Shown here: positions 49,835 through 59,884 of the stretch, piece by piece
Position numbering within the stretch: position 1 is the first letter of the stretch
Layout: each line of letters opens with the position of its first letter
Assembly (NCBI RefSeq): GCF_005952805.1
Contig: NZ_CP040709.1
Span: 2,170,001 to 2,234,000 of the forward strand
Reading direction: 5' to 3'
DNA length: 64,000 nucleotides
Source: Inhella inkyongensis
GTDB taxonomy: Bacteria > Pseudomonadota > Gammaproteobacteria > Burkholderiales > Burkholderiaceae_C
Program-made: the position numbers and the translations under genes
Notes under the pieces: generated by a model
What the model saw: the letters and a program-made list of their open reading frames with translations, nothing else
Database searches by the model: none
What the model was told of the DNA's origin: nothing

Positions 49835-52800
49835 GGTCCTCGATCACCACCACCCCGGTGTTGCGGCCCACGCCGCGCAACTCGGGCCGGTACATGTCCT
49901 CGGCCTGGGTGGCCGGAATGCCGAAGCGGCCCGGGCTGACCACGCGCACCAGGTAGAACAGAGAGAGCCAGTCGGGGCGCAGTTCGGTGGCGGCCACAAA
50001 GCGGTCGTCGCGGAACTCGCGGTGTTTGACGCGCGGGTCCTGCGCCGCCTCCTGCAGCTGCTGGCCGTTGGCCACCATCTGCTCGGCCGCCCCCTGGGCC
50101 AGGTTGAGGTTTTCGATCTCCAGCCCGGCGGGCACCGGGTCCACGACCAGTGCGTCCTTGATCACCACCCGGCTGCGCGCCTGCACCCGCACCAGCAGCA
50201 TCTCGCCGACCTTCAGCGTGCGGCCGTTGTAGGCCCGGCCATCGGCCTCCAGCCAATCACGCTTGAGCTCGATCACATCGTCACGCGGCGCGGGGGCGGT
50301 GCGCGGAAAGCCGCTGCCGTCCAGCTCGACAAACAAGGGGCTCGCCCCCGAGTTGCTCAAGTTCACCCCCGCGCCCAGCTGGGGCGCGGAGAAGCTGCGC
50401 ATCTCGCTGGAGCGGCTCTCCAGCGATTCGGCCTTGCCGGCCACGTTCAAGAGCGCACTCCAGGGTGCGCCGCGATTCATACCGCCCGCCGCGCGGGCTG
50501 CCTGCACCAGATAGAGCTTTTCCTGCGTGCTGCTCCAGCGCCGATTGCCCAGGTGGTCGGCGGCATCGAAGAGCAGTTGCTCACGCTTGGGGTGCTCGAT
50601 TTGGTGGCGGTGCATCAGGGCGTAGGCCGCGGCGTAGTCGCGCAGGGCCGAACCGTAGTCGCCCAGCCACTCGCTGCCCCACCACGCGGGCATATTGCGC
50701 GGCAGGATGCCGTAGGGGCGCAGCATGGCGTCCTCCAGCGCCGCTTTGGCGCGGCGCTCGTCACCCATCAGCTTGAGTGCGATCGACAGATGCAGCAGCG
50801 GCAGCGGTGAGCGGGCGCGGTCGCGCACCGAGTCATGCAGATAGCGCAGGCTGGACAGCGGCGCCTTTTGCTCGCGCGCCAACTGGTAGCCGATGTGCGC
50901 CAACTCGGCAAAGCGGCGATGGCTGTCGCGCACCAGCTCGTAGTCGCGCCAGAGGTTGCTCGCGAAGTGGCTGGCCAAGTCCCCCTGCGCCAGGGGGTCG
51001 AGCTTCAGCTCTTTGGGCAGGCCCGGGAAGCGATTGGCCGCCTGTGCCAACTCGGTCTGCATCCAGCCCACGGCCTTGGTGTGCAGGCCTTCGGGCACGG
51101 CAAAGCCGGCCGCCTTGGCGTCCTGCAGGAAGCCCATCACATAGGCGCCGATGTAGAGCTCGTAGCTGCTGCCGCTGCCCCAGAGCGTGAACGCGCCATT
51201 GGCGGCCTGCATGCCGGCGATGCGACCCAAGGCGCCTTCGACAAAGGCCTTGCGCTCGGCCAGGCTCTTGGGCTTGAGGCCCCAGGCCTGGGCGGCAGGC
51301 TCGTCCACGAACAGATGCGGATAGGCGGCGCTGGTGGTCTGCTCCAAGCAGCCATAGGGGTAGTCCAGCAGGCCCTGCACCAGCTTGCCGATGTGCAGCG
51401 GCGGCTTGTCGCTGACCGACAGGCCCAATTGGGCGCTGCTGGGATGGAAGCGCTGCAGCAGTGCGCCCTCGAGCTTCGTGCTCTCCCCCGCGCCCAAGCG
51501 CAGGCGCCGGCCCTCGCGCTCGGGGCCATAGGGCGGCTGCACCTGCAACCAGCTTTCGCGCTGCAAGCTCAGGCCGCTGGCGCTCTTGACGCTGAGCCGC
51601 AAACGCCCCAGGCCATAGGGCGCCACGGCCTCGACGGGCAAGCGCAGAACCTGGCGCTGCTTGTCCTTGAGCTGCAGGGTCTGCACTGCGCCGCCTACCT
51701 TGAGGGGTGAGTCGCCCTGCAACTGCACGGTGAGCTGCTGCTGCTGGCCGCTCAGATTGCTCAGGTCCAGCGCAATCTGCGCCTGGTCACCCGGGGCGAT
51801 GAAGCGCGGCGTGCTCAGCTCGGCCACGATGGGCGCGGCACTCACCAACTCGGCCTGTGCCTTGCCGTACTGCCCCTCGTTGAAGGCCACGGCCATCAGG
51901 CGCAGGCTGCCGTTGAAGTCGGGGATGTTGAGCGTCACCGTGGCTTCGCCCTTGGCGTCCAGCGCCACCGGGCCGCTGAACAAGTCCACCAGCAGCACCT
52001 TCTTGGGCAGGCTCTGGGTGTCGCGCGCGCTGGCGTCACCGCCCCAGCGCTGCTTGGTCAGCTGGCCATCCATCTTCTCGATCAGGCGGCCATACATGTC
52101 CAGCCACTCGGCGGCAAAACGCTGCTTGCCGAAGAAGAAATCGAAGGCATCGGGGGTGGCAAAGCGTGTGATGTTGAGGATGCCCACATCCACCGCCGAC
52201 AGGGTCACATGGGTGGCACTGCCCTTGGCCTGGCCGCTGATCTTGAGCTTGACGGCCACCCGGCGGGAGGGTTCGGTCTTGGCCGGGGCTTGCAACTGCA
52301 CCTGCAGCTGCCGCTCCTGCCGCGCCAGCGGCAGATGCACCAGACCCACGGCCCGCGCCGGAGTCACGCGGTCCCCCTGGCTGCCGGGGCGGAAGGCGGT
52401 GACGGTGGCGTAGAGATCGTGCCGCGCCCAGTCGGGTCCGCTGCCCAGCGGGATCTCCACCTCGCTGCCACTGGCGCTGACGCTGATGCGCTGGCTCCAC
52501 AGCAGGCGAGCTCCGCTCTGCACCGTCACCAGGGCCTCGCCATCGTGCGGGGGCTGGATGCTCAGGCTGGCGCTCTGCCCCTCCTTGAAGGGCGCCTTGC
52601 GCCAGGCCAGCTTGACACGGTCGGGGCGGTTGCCCACGGTTTCTGCGTCCTGCGCACCCCAGCCGGCGTAGAAGCGGTAACGCGCCACCTGAGCGGTCTC
52701 GGGGTCGTGCAGCTCCAGTCGGTAGCGGCCATAGCGCACCGGCAAATCCACCCGGCTGCGGGTGCTGCCCAGATCCACGGTCTGCTGCAGCTGCAACTCC

Positions 52801-55013
52801 TCGGTTTCGATAAAGCCGTTCTGCCAGCCGCGCTGGTCGTCAAAGCGCCAGTGGTACTGGCGGTCCTCGCGCAGCAGCTTGAGCTGCACGCCAGAAACAG
52901 GGCGCACCTGGCCTTGAGGATCGACGCGGATCAGCTCGAAACCGGCCTTGGCGTCCTCGCCGGCGACCTCGCGGTCAAAGAGCGGGCGCAGACCGATCAG
53001 CTGCTGCGCGGGCCACACGGTGCGCTCGATCGAGCGCACCACCGGCCGGCCGCCGGACTCCAGCAGGCTGAAGCTGCCGGTGACCTTCATCGGGCTGTGC
53101 GCGCCCTCACCCGGCAGCGGCAAATCGACCTCGGCCTGGCCTTCCTCGTTGAGCTGGGTGTCGCTGACCTGCTGGCGGCTGCGCCGGCTGTCGTCGGCCA
53201 CATCACCAAAGTAAAAGCCCGGCCAGGCTTTGGGCAGGGCCTCGCGCTGACGCTCAGAGGCGGCCAACACGATCAAGCGATTGCCGGCGGCCGGCGCGCC
53301 ATAGAGGTAGTCACCCTGCACACTGACCTGAAAGGGCTCGCCCGGGCCCAAGCTGGGTTTGGCGGTCTTGAGCTCGAGCTTCATGCGCTCGGGCAAGAAC
53401 TCCTCGACCTGGAAACGCCACACCGTACCCGCCTGCTTGGCGGCAGGGTCGTGACGCAGCTCCAGGCTCCAGCGGCCGGTCTGGGCGTCGGCCGGCAGCG
53501 CCAGCTTGCGCTGCAAATAGCCGGGGCGCTTGGGATCGGGGCTCCAACTCTCTTGGCTGACGGTCCGACCATCCGGGCGCTTGAGCGTGGCCTGCAGCGG
53601 CAGGGGCGGCGTGGGCCGGCCATCCGAGTCGCGGGCCAGCACCGAGAGCTCGAAGGCCTCGCCCGGGCGATAGAGGTCGCGGCCGGCATAGGCAAAGAGC
53701 TTGATGTCGCGCGAGGCATGCCCGCCGATGTCGAACTCGCTCAGGTCCAGGCCGGCATCGCGCAGCCGCAATGGGGTGATCTGCTGGCCCGAGCGCGCCA
53801 GCACCAGGGCGGCAGCGCTGCTGGGGTTGTCGATGCGCCAGTGGCCCTGCGCATCGGTCTGGCCCTGGGCCTTGGCGCGGTTGTGGGCATCCAGCAATTG
53901 CACCTGCACGCCGGAAAGCGCCTTGCCGCTCTTCAGCGAAGTGGCAAACACGCTCAGGCCCTGGGCTTGGCGCTGCAACTGCAGGCCGATGTCACTCACA
54001 TAGAAGTGGCTGACCTGGTAGGCCTTGGCAAAGCGCCCGGGTTCGCTCATCACGGCGATATAGACGCCTGGCTTTTGCAACTCGGCAATGTGCTCGACCG
54101 GCAGGAAGCTGACGCGCCGCTGGTTGGGCTGCGCTTCGGTCGGGTAGCGCGCCATGTGCACCGAGTCGGTCAGGTTCTTCCATTGGTCGAGCTGCCAGCC
54201 ATCGGTGGCGCCTTTGAGGCGGTTCGCGTTGCCGTCGTAATACCCACCGTACTCGCCGTCGTATTCGTCCCCCTCGCCCTGCCCTTCTTCGCCTTCCTCT
54301 TCGTTGCCCTGAGGCGGCGTGCGCTGCCCGGCCAGGCGATCAAGAAAGCGCGGCAAGGCATCGGGGCGCACACGCAGGAACTGCACATCCACCTCGGGCA
54401 CATTCACCGTCACGATGGGCAGGCCACCGTTTTGCCCGGCCGGCAGCACGGTGCCGCGGCTGGCGAAGTAGTAGGCCGGCGGAATGCTGTCGCTGCGGAG
54501 CGCACAGGCCGGGGTATGCGGCAACTTGGCGGCATCGATGGACAGCAAGCCGGCATCCAGCTCGATGCGATAGCGGCGCTGCGGCTGAATGGCCTGGAAG
54601 AACAGCTCACGCGGGTCCTCGCCAACCACCCACTGCCCCTGCACCAGGCGCGCCCCTTGCGCGGTGGCGCCGGGCTGGGCCGGTGCCTTGCCGCCTTGCT
54701 CCTGGGCGCTTCCGTCCTGCCCCTGAAGGGGCCCTTGGTCGGCCACGCGGATGAATTTGGCCAAGTCCTGGCGCGCATCCACCGGCTGGCTGAAGGCCAG
54801 GCGCAGCGCCGGCGAGTCGTCCAGGTTGTGCACCGTGCACGCCGCCAAATGAAAGCCCTCTGCGGCCGGGGGACGGGCTTGACTCGGGGCGTCAGACCGA
54901 GCCGAAGCCGGCGCCGCATCCTGCGTTTCCCAGGCCCTCAGGCCTGCCACCGTCGCCCCGAGAACCGCCAACACCAGCAGCGCCGCCCCGACTGTCTTTG
55001 CACCCTCGGCCAT
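49827..55013 (-). CDS. Bacterial alpha-2-macroglobulin (YfhM-like)
   Basis: A 1728-residue periplasmic or membrane-anchored protein. A signal-anchor (GAALLVLAVLGATVAGL) without lipobox cysteine is followed by macroglobulin-like strands (FAYAGRDLYRPGEAFELSVL; SVQGDYLYGAPAAGNRLIVL), a bait-type region, and the thioester motif YPYGCLEQTTS with C1222. A thioester-domain helix bundle and C-terminal MG10-like strands come next. The protein is thought to trap invading proteases in the periplasm while PBP1C repairs the wall. Here two AmpG-like genes and a Nudix gene separate it from pbpC, unlike the adjacent yfhM-pbpC pair of E. coli. It has a low-complexity acidic insert (EEEGEEGQGEGDEYDGEY) near residue 245. 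Confidence 0.93.
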   Translation of the reverse strand: MAEGAKTVGAALLVLAVLGATVAGLRAWETQDAAPASARSDAPSQARPPAAEGFHLAACTVHNLDDSPALRLAFSQPVDARQDLAKFIRVADQGPLQGQDGSAQEQGGKAPAQPGATAQGARLVQGQWVVGEDPRELFFQAIQPQRRYRIELDAGLLSIDAAKLPHTPACALRSDSIPPAYYFASRGTVLPAGQNGGLPIVTVNVPEVDVQFLRVRPDALPRFLDRLAGQRTPPQGNEEEGEEGQGEGDEYDGEYGGYYDGNANRLKGATDGWQLDQWKNLTDSVHMARYPTEAQPNQRRVSFLPVEHIAELQKPGVYIAVMSEPGRFAKAYQVSHFYVSDIGLQLQRQAQGLSVFATSLKSGKALSGVQVQLLDAHNRAKAQGQTDAQGHWRIDNPSSAAALVLARSGQQITPLRLRDAGLDLSEFDIGGHASRDIKLFAYAGRDLYRPGEAFELSVLARDSDGRPTPPLPLQATLKRPDGRTVSQESWSPDPKRPGYLQRKLALPADAQTGRWSLELRHDPAAKQAGTVWRFQVEEFLPERMKLELKTAKPSLGPGEPFQVSVQGDYLYGAPAAGNRLIVLAASERQREALPKAWPGFYFGDVADDSRRSRQQVSDTQLNEEGQAEVDLPLPGEGAHSPMKVTGSFSLLESGGRPVVRSIERTVWPAQQLIGLRPLFDREVAGEDAKAGFELIRVDPQGQVRPVSGVQLKLLREDRQYHWRFDDQRGWQNGFIETEELQLQQTVDLGSTRSRVDLPVRYGRYRLELHDPETAQVARYRFYAGWGAQDAETVGNRPDRVKLAWRKAPFKEGQSASLSIQPPHDGEALVTVQSGARLLWSQRISVSASGSEVEIPLGSGPDWARHDLYATVTAFRPGSQGDRVTPARAVGLVHLPLARQERQLQVQLQAPAKTEPSRRVAVKLKISGQAKGSATHVTLSAVDVGILNITRFATPDAFDFFFGKQRFAAEWLDMYGRLIEKMDGQLTKQRWGGDASARDTQSLPKKVLLVDLFSGPVALDAKGEATVTLNIPDFNGSLRLMAVAFNEGQYGKAQAELVSAAPIVAELSTPRFIAPGDQAQIALDLSNLSGQQQQLTVQLQGDSPLKVGGAVQTLQLKDKQRQVLRLPVEAVAPYGLGRLRLSVKSASGLSLQRESWLQVQPPYGPEREGRRLRLGAGESTKLEGALLQRFHPSSAQLGLSVSDKPPLHIGKLVQGLLDYPYGCLEQTTSAAYPHLFVDEPAAQAWGLKPKSLAERKAFVEGALGRIAGMQAANGAFTLWGSGSSYELYIGAYVMGFLQDAKAAGFAVPEGLHTKAVGWMQTELAQAANRFPGLPKELKLDPLAQGDLASHFASNLWRDYELVRDSHRRFAELAHIGYQLAREQKAPLSSLRYLHDSVRDRARSPLPLLHLSIALKLMGDERRAKAALEDAMLRPYGILPRNMPAWWGSEWLGDYGSALRDYAAAYALMHRHQIEHPKREQLLFDAADHLGNRRWSSTQEKLYLVQAARAAGGMNRGAPWSALLNVAGKAESLESRSSEMRSFSAPQLGAGVNLSNSGASPLFVELDGSGFPRTAPAPRDDVIELKRDWLEADGRAYNGRTLKVGEMLLVRVQARSRVVIKDALVVDPVPAGLEIENLNLAQGAAEQMVANGQQLQEAAQDPRVKHREFRDDRFVAATELRPDWLSLFYLVRVVSPGRFGIPATQAEDMYRPELRGVGRNTGVVVIEDLR

Positions 55014-55102
55014 CGCAAATCCTCCGCTTGAAGGCGGGCATTGTGGCGGTCCGGCAGGCCTTTCCTGACGGCAGAATCACCGCCGATTTCAGGGAGAACC
55101 CA

Positions 55103-57013
55103 ATGAAGAAGATCTTGCTCGCTCTGGCCCTGGGCGCTGCGTTGCCGGCGCTGGCCCAGGAACCTGCCCAAGCCCAAGCCCAAGCCCAAACTCAAGCGCC
55201 CAGCGCGGCAGCGTTCACCATCGCCCCGGAGTTGCGCGAGCCGCAGCTTTCACCCGATGGCAAGCAGTTGGCTGCTCTGGTGCGCCAAAACGGCAAGCAG
55301 GCCGTGGTGTTGCGCGACCTGGCCGTGCAGCCGCCCCAGTACCGGCCGGTGTTCACCACGCAGGACGCTGAGCTGAGCCTGCGCAGTCTCCGATGGCTGG
55401 ATGGCGAACGCCTGCTGCTGGGGGTGCGCGATGGTCGACCCATGCGCCGCAGCGATTTGAGCCAGGACGCGCTGATGGTGATCTGGCCCGCCAAGGGCGA
55501 GTCCATCAACCTATACAGCGGCGCCGGCGCGGCGGTGCGCTGGAACAACCAGCGCGCGGGCCTGGTGGACAGCGCGCACACCGACGCCAATTTCGTGCTG
55601 CTGATGGGCGCCGATCCACGCCTCAAGGGGCATGAGTGGGGCGTCTATCGCATCGACACCCGCAACGCTCAGCGCACCCGGGTGGCGGCGGGCGTGTATG
55701 GCGCCATGCGCTACTGGGCCGATGCGCAGGGCCAGGTGCGCATGCTGCTGCGCCGCGACGGCGAACGGATGCAGCTGCTCCACCGCTCGGATTCCGCCAA
55801 CGCCTGGCAACCGTTACGGGAATGGCCGGCCCATCAACAAACCCCCTGGTTTGCGCTTGGCTTTGGCGAGCAGGCCCATGAGTTCTATGTGCGCAGGGCC
55901 GACCAGGTGCTGCGTCTGGATTTGCGCCAGGCCCCTGATCAGGCTGGCGAGCCCGTGGCGCAGAACCCGGCCCTGCTGAATGTCCAATCCCTGCTGCGCG
56001 CCCCCGACGGGGCGCGCGTGCTGGGCGCCAGCGCCCCTGGCCTGTCTTACTACTGGGACGCAGGGGCGGCGGCGCAAGCCAAGGGCTTGGCGGAGCGCCT
56101 GCAAGGGCAGACCGTGGAGTTGCAGCAGTGGCTGGGCAGCCACTACCTGGCGGCCTCCAGCCGCGAAGACAGCCCGACCCGTTACTGGCTGGGGCAACCC
56201 GAGGCCAAGCGTTTTGAACTGCTGGCCGAAGGCCGCCCGGGGCTGCGCGATCTGCCGCAGATTGAGCGCGAGCGCCTGAATCCCGCAGGGGCCGGACCGC
56301 TGCTGCTGCGCCGCCTCAAAGGCAGCGCGCCGGCCCCGCTCATTTGGTGCATGGACTGCACGCTAGAGGACAGCGACAGCGGCGACACGGCCTTCAACCC
56401 TTTGATGGCCTTTCTCGTGAGCCGGGGCTTTGCGGTGGCCACGCCGCAGGCGGCCAATTCAGGCAGCGCCTGGGCGCGCGGTCTCTTGCCCTGGGCGGAC
56501 GGGCAGATCCCGCGTGTACTAGCGGCGCTCAAGGCCTTGCGCCAGCACCCCTGGGTCCTGGACCAAGCGCCGGTGCTGATCGGCCGTGAGTTGGGCGCCT
56601 ATCTGGCGCTGCGCCTGGCCCCAGCCTTGACCGACCAGGGCGGCGTCAAGGCCGTGGTAGCCATTGGCGTCATGACGGATTTGACGGCCCAATTGGCGCG
56701 GCTCGATGACGCACGATTCACCGACGCAACCCGCGATCGCTTCCGCAAACTACTGGGCAACAGCGACGCCGCTGACTTGCGCGCCGGCTCGCCGATTCAT
56801 CACACCGCGCAGATGCCCGCCCGGCTGCTGATCGTGCACGGCGAGCGCAACGGCAATGTGGAACCCAATCAGGCCAAGGCATTGGCCGAGGCCCTGCGGA
56901 CGGCCGGACGGCAACCCCAACTGCTGCTCCTGCCTGGCGCCAACCACGACATCAGCGACGGCCCGGAGCGGCGCCATGTGCTGGAGGCCATCGAGAACCT
57001 TATCAAGCCCTGA
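55103..57013 (+). CDS. S9-like alpha/beta-hydrolase lacking the catalytic serine
   Basis: A 636-residue exported protein: signal peptide (MKKILLALALGAALPALA), an Ala/Gln hexanucleotide-repeat linker (AQAQAQAQTQA), an N-terminal beta-propeller-like part (PQLSPDGKQLAALVRQNGKQ) and a C-terminal prolyl-oligopeptidase-type domain. Where S9 peptidases have GxSxGG this protein has IGRELGA (E496). The usual HGxxDxxVP Asp is Asn (HGERNGNVEP, N583). Only the His (GANHDIS, about 615) remains. It is therefore probably not a peptidase. The ATG at 55103 follows GGGAGAA. It is divergent from the alpha-2-macroglobulin gene. Confidence 0.82.
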   Translation: MKKILLALALGAALPALAQEPAQAQAQAQTQAPSAAAFTIAPELREPQLSPDGKQLAALVRQNGKQAVVLRDLAVQPPQYRPVFTTQDAELSLRSLRWLDGERLLLGVRDGRPMRRSDLSQDALMVIWPAKGESINLYSGAGAAVRWNNQRAGLVDSAHTDANFVLLMGADPRLKGHEWGVYRIDTRNAQRTRVAAGVYGAMRYWADAQGQVRMLLRRDGERMQLLHRSDSANAWQPLREWPAHQQTPWFALGFGEQAHEFYVRRADQVLRLDLRQAPDQAGEPVAQNPALLNVQSLLRAPDGARVLGASAPGLSYYWDAGAAAQAKGLAERLQGQTVELQQWLGSHYLAASSREDSPTRYWLGQPEAKRFELLAEGRPGLRDLPQIERERLNPAGAGPLLLRRLKGSAPAPLIWCMDCTLEDSDSGDTAFNPLMAFLVSRGFAVATPQAANSGSAWARGLLPWADGQIPRVLAALKALRQHPWVLDQAPVLIGRELGAYLALRLAPALTDQGGVKAVVAIGVMTDLTAQLARLDDARFTDATRDRFRKLLGNSDAADLRAGSPIHHTAQMPARLLIVHGERNGNVEPNQAKALAEALRTAGRQPQLLLLPGANHDISDGPERRHVLEAIENLIKP

Positions 57014-57022
57014 AAGGCAAAA

Positions 57023-57050
57023 GGGCGCCGCCCCTTGCGGAGCGGCGCCC
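57023..57050. terminator. Bidirectional terminator between S9-like gene and aceA
   Basis: GGGCGCCGC / GCGGCGCCC, a perfect 9-bp stem with a 10-nt loop, lies between two converging genes. An AAAAGG run precedes it on the plus strand, which reads as U-rich for the minus-strand transcript. Confidence 0.75.
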
Positions 57051-57067
57051 AGATCAGGCCGGCTTGA

Positions 57068-58363
57068 TCAACCGTGCTTGGCGTCGAAGAACTGCTCGTC
57101 TTCGGTGGAGCCCTTGAGCGCGGCGGTGCTGGCGTTGGCTTCGATGGTGGTGGTGACGGCATCGAAGTAGCCGGTGCCCACCTCGCGCTGGTGCTTCACG
57201 GCGGTGAAGCCCTTCTCGGCCGCGGCGAACTCGGCTTCCTGCAACTCGACGAAGGCGCTCATCTGATTGCGGGCGTAGCCGTAAGCCAGGTTGAACATCG
57301 AGTAGTTCAGGCTGTGGAAACCGGCCAGGGTGATGAACTGGAACTTGTAGCCCATGGCACCCAGCTCGCGCTGGAACTTGGCGATGGTGGCGTCGTCCAG
57401 GTTCTTCTTCCAGTTGAAGCTCGGGCTGCAGTTGTAAGCCAGCAGCTTGCCGGGGAACTTGGCGTGGATGGCGTCCGCAAAGGCCTTGGCGAAGGCCAGG
57501 TCGGGCTTGCCGGTCTCGCACCAGATCAGGTCGGCATAGGGCGCATAGGCCAGGCCGCGGCTGATGGCTTGTTCGAGGCCGTTCTTGGTGCGATAGAAGC
57601 CTTCAACGGTGCGCTCACCGGTGCAGAAGGGCTTGTCGTTGTCATCGATGTCGCTGGTCACCAGGTCGCCGGCTTCGGCATCGGTGCGCGCCACCAAGAG
57701 CGTGGGCACGCCCATCACGTCGGCGGCGAGGCGGGCGGCGACCAGCTTGGCCACGGCCTCACGGGTGGGCACCAGCACCTTGCCGCCCATGTGGCCGCAC
57801 TTCTTGGCACTGGCCAGCTGGTCTTCAAAGTGCACGCCCGAAGCACCCGCTTCAATCATGGCCTTCATCAACTCAAACGCATTGAGCACGCCACCAAAAC
57901 CGGCCTCGGCATCGGCCACGATGGGGGCGAAATAGTCGATGTCGTTCTTGCCCTCGGCCCACTGGATCTGGTCGGCGCGGGCAAAGGTGGCGTTGATCTT
58001 CTTCACGACCTTGGGCACCGAGTCCACGCTGTAGAGCGACTGGTCGGGGTACATCTCGCCATTGCTGTTGGCGTCACCCGCCACCTGCCAGCCGGAGAGG
58101 TAAATGGCCTTGAGGCCGGCCTTGACCTGCTGCATGGCCTGGTTGCCCGTCAGCGCGCCCAGGGCGTTCACGAAGGGCTCGTTGTTCACCAGGCCCCAGA
58201 GCTTTTCAGCGCCGCGCTTGGCCAGGGTGTGGTCCACCTGAACCGAGCCGCGCAGGCGCACCACGTCGGCGGCGGTGTAGCCACGCTGGATGCCGGCCCA
58301 ACGGGGGTTTTCGGCCCAATCCTTTTCGAGGGCGGCGGCTTGTTGTTCGCGGGTCAGGGTCAT
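57068..58363 (-). CDS. aceA: Isocitrate lyase
   Basis: A 431-residue enzyme that splits isocitrate to glyoxylate and succinate in the glyoxylate shunt. Signatures include [40 protein letters not shown], the catalytic loop [18 protein letters not shown] (active-site Cys) and [15 protein letters not shown]. The ATG at 58363 follows GGAGACTCTC. Malate synthase is not adjacent. The promoter region contains repeated CATTGCGAAA-type palindromes that probably control it. Confidence 0.97.
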   Translation of the reverse strand: MTLTREQQAAALEKDWAENPRWAGIQRGYTAADVVRLRGSVQVDHTLAKRGAEKLWGLVNNEPFVNALGALTGNQAMQQVKAGLKAIYLSGWQVAGDANSNGEMYPDQSLYSVDSVPKVVKKINATFARADQIQWAEGKNDIDYFAPIVADAEAGFGGVLNAFELMKAMIEAGASGVHFEDQLASAKKCGHMGGKVLVPTREAVAKLVAARLAADVMGVPTLLVARTDAEAGDLVTSDIDDNDKPFCTGERTVEGFYRTKNGLEQAISRGLAYAPYADLIWCETGKPDLAFAKAFADAIHAKFPGKLLAYNCSPSFNWKKNLDDATIAKFQRELGAMGYKFQFITLAGFHSLNYSMFNLAYGYARNQMSAFVELQEAEFAAAEKGFTAVKHQREVGTGYFDAVTTTIEANASTAALKGSTEDEQFFDAKHG

Positions 58364-58501
58364 GAGAGTCTCCGGTTCAGGTAGTGAAAAGGGAAGCAGG
58401 AATGGGCTCAAGCCTACGGACCCTTCCCCAACACCGGCTGACAATTGGAGGCAACGCTCTAGGAAAATAAATCCTTCAATATCAAAGACTTACAAAACAC
58501 A

Positions 58502-58595
58502 TTCCGCAATGTGGATTTGTGTGTTTCATAACAAGAAATTAACACGGGACGCCTTAGTCATCAAATCCACATTGCGAAATTGCCTTTTCGCAATG
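58502..58595. promoter_or_regulatory. Palindromic operator region upstream of aceA
   Basis: TTCCGCAATGTGGATTTG (58502-58519) and CAAATCCACATTGCGAAA (58562-58579) are inverted copies matching at 17 of 18 positions, 42 bp apart. CATTGCGAAA (58570-58579) also pairs perfectly with TTTCGCAATG (58586-58595) across 6 nt. The three copies suggest cooperative or looping binding by a regulator of acetate or fatty-acid metabolism. The protein is not identified. Confidence 0.7.
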
Positions 58596-58610
58596 CGCAA
58601 TCCAAGGGGA

Positions 58611-59213
58611 TCACAACCCGCCGACGAAATAGCGCTTCAAACCCGCCAACACCATCTCGACCGCGATGGCGGTGAGCACCAAGCCCATGAGCTTTTCCAG
58701 CGCCGAGACCACCGAATCCCCGAGCAGCTTGCGAATGCGCTCGGCCAGCAGCAGGGTCAGCCCGCAGATCCACATGGCCACCGCAAGGGCCGCAATCCAG
58801 TGCCAAATCTTTTCCGGTTGGCGCGAGGCGAGCAGCAGCACCGTGGCCATGGCCGAGGGGCCTGCCAACAAAGGCACGGCGAGCGGGAAGATCAGTGGCT
58901 CTTTGCCAGGCGTCACGCCATAGACCGACTCGCCCTGGCTGGAAAAGATCATCCGAATCGCCACCATCAGCAGGATCACGCCACCCGCGACCTCCAAGGA
59001 ACGCTCACTGAGGTGCATCACGCGCAAAAAGCCCTCCCCCGTGAACATGAAGCCCAACAGCACCAGAAAGGCAATCGAGACCTCGCGCATGGCGACGCGG
59101 GCTCGCCGTTCGCGCGGCACCTCGCGCATGATGGGAATGCAAATCGGCAGGCTGCCCAGCGGGTCCAGCACCAGCAGCAGCAGGATCAGGGCGGAGACGA
59201 AGTTGTGGTCCAT
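58611..59213 (-). CDS. MarC-family integral membrane protein
   Basis: A 200-residue protein with six predicted helices and MarC signatures (LILLLLVLDPLGSLPICIPI, EVAGGVILLMVAIRMI, FPLAVPLLAGPSAMATVLLL). The ATG at 59213 starts the membrane protein; the longer open frame above it is unrelated. The family's transport function is unclear, and early links to antibiotic resistance were not confirmed. It lies beyond the aceA operator on the same strand. Confidence 0.9.
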   Translation of the reverse strand: MDHNFVSALILLLLVLDPLGSLPICIPIMREVPRERRARVAMREVSIAFLVLLGFMFTGEGFLRVMHLSERSLEVAGGVILLMVAIRMIFSSQGESVYGVTPGKEPLIFPLAVPLLAGPSAMATVLLLASRQPEKIWHWIAALAVAMWICGLTLLLAERIRKLLGDSVVSALEKLMGLVLTAIAVEMVLAGLKRYFVGGL

Positions 59214-59300
59214 AGTGGCAGGGGAAGGGTGAATCGGGCCAGTCGCGACCTTACGCCGCTCGAGCGGCGCGGGCTTTGGGGTAAGCGCTATCGTGTACGC

Positions 59301-59843
59301 ATGAACACCCCCGTTGTCTTGGAAACACCGCGCTTGCGCCTGGAACCGTTTGCACCGGCGCATCTGCAGGCCCTGAACGCCATGAACGGCTTGCCAGAGG
59401 TCTATCGCTATCTAAGTGGCAGCCCCGAGACGCTGCAGCAGACGCAGACGGTCATCGAACGGGTACAAGCGCGCTGGCAACAATGGGGTTGCTCTTGGTG
59501 GTCCCTGATGGCTCGCGATACCAACGAGTTGGTCGGCGCCGGTTGCGTTCAATACCTGGGCCAGGATCCCGCCAATCCCTTGGAACTTGGTTGGCGCCTG
59601 CACCCCAAAGCCTGGGGCCGAGGCTTGGCCAGCGAAGCCGCGCGCCACATGGCCGACTGGGCCTTTGACCACTTTGAGCGCGACGCGCTTTGCGCCGTTT
59701 GCCATCCCGATAACCAGGCAAGCCGTGCGGTGATGCAACGCCTGGGCATGCACTACATCGGCGAGCAAGCCTGGTACGACATCAGCTGCGCGGTCTATGA
59801 ATTGCGGCGCAGCGATTGGGCGGCAGCCCGGCATTCGCGGTAG
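59301..59843 (+). CDS. GNAT acetyltransferase (RimJ/RimL-like)
   Basis: A 180-residue acetyltransferase: LETPRLRLEPFAPAHLQALN at the start, LELGWRLHPKAWGRGLASEA (acetyl-CoA-binding motif A) and CHPDNQASRAVMQRLGMHYI. The family acetylates ribosomal-protein N-termini or small amines; the substrate here is unknown. It is divergent from the MarC gene. Confidence 0.9.
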   Translation: MNTPVVLETPRLRLEPFAPAHLQALNAMNGLPEVYRYLSGSPETLQQTQTVIERVQARWQQWGCSWWSLMARDTNELVGAGCVQYLGQDPANPLELGWRLHPKAWGRGLASEAARHMADWAFDHFERDALCAVCHPDNQASRAVMQRLGMHYIGEQAWYDISCAVYELRRSDWAAARHSR

Positions 59844-59884
59844 CATCTGCCGCGAAAGAATGATGCGCCTCGGAGGCTCAAAAA

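Noticed and set aside
58290..59843. A 517-codon plus-strand frame ending in the GNAT gene
   Set aside because: Only the part from 59301 matches the acetyltransferase family; the rest is antisense to MarC and the aceA promoter.
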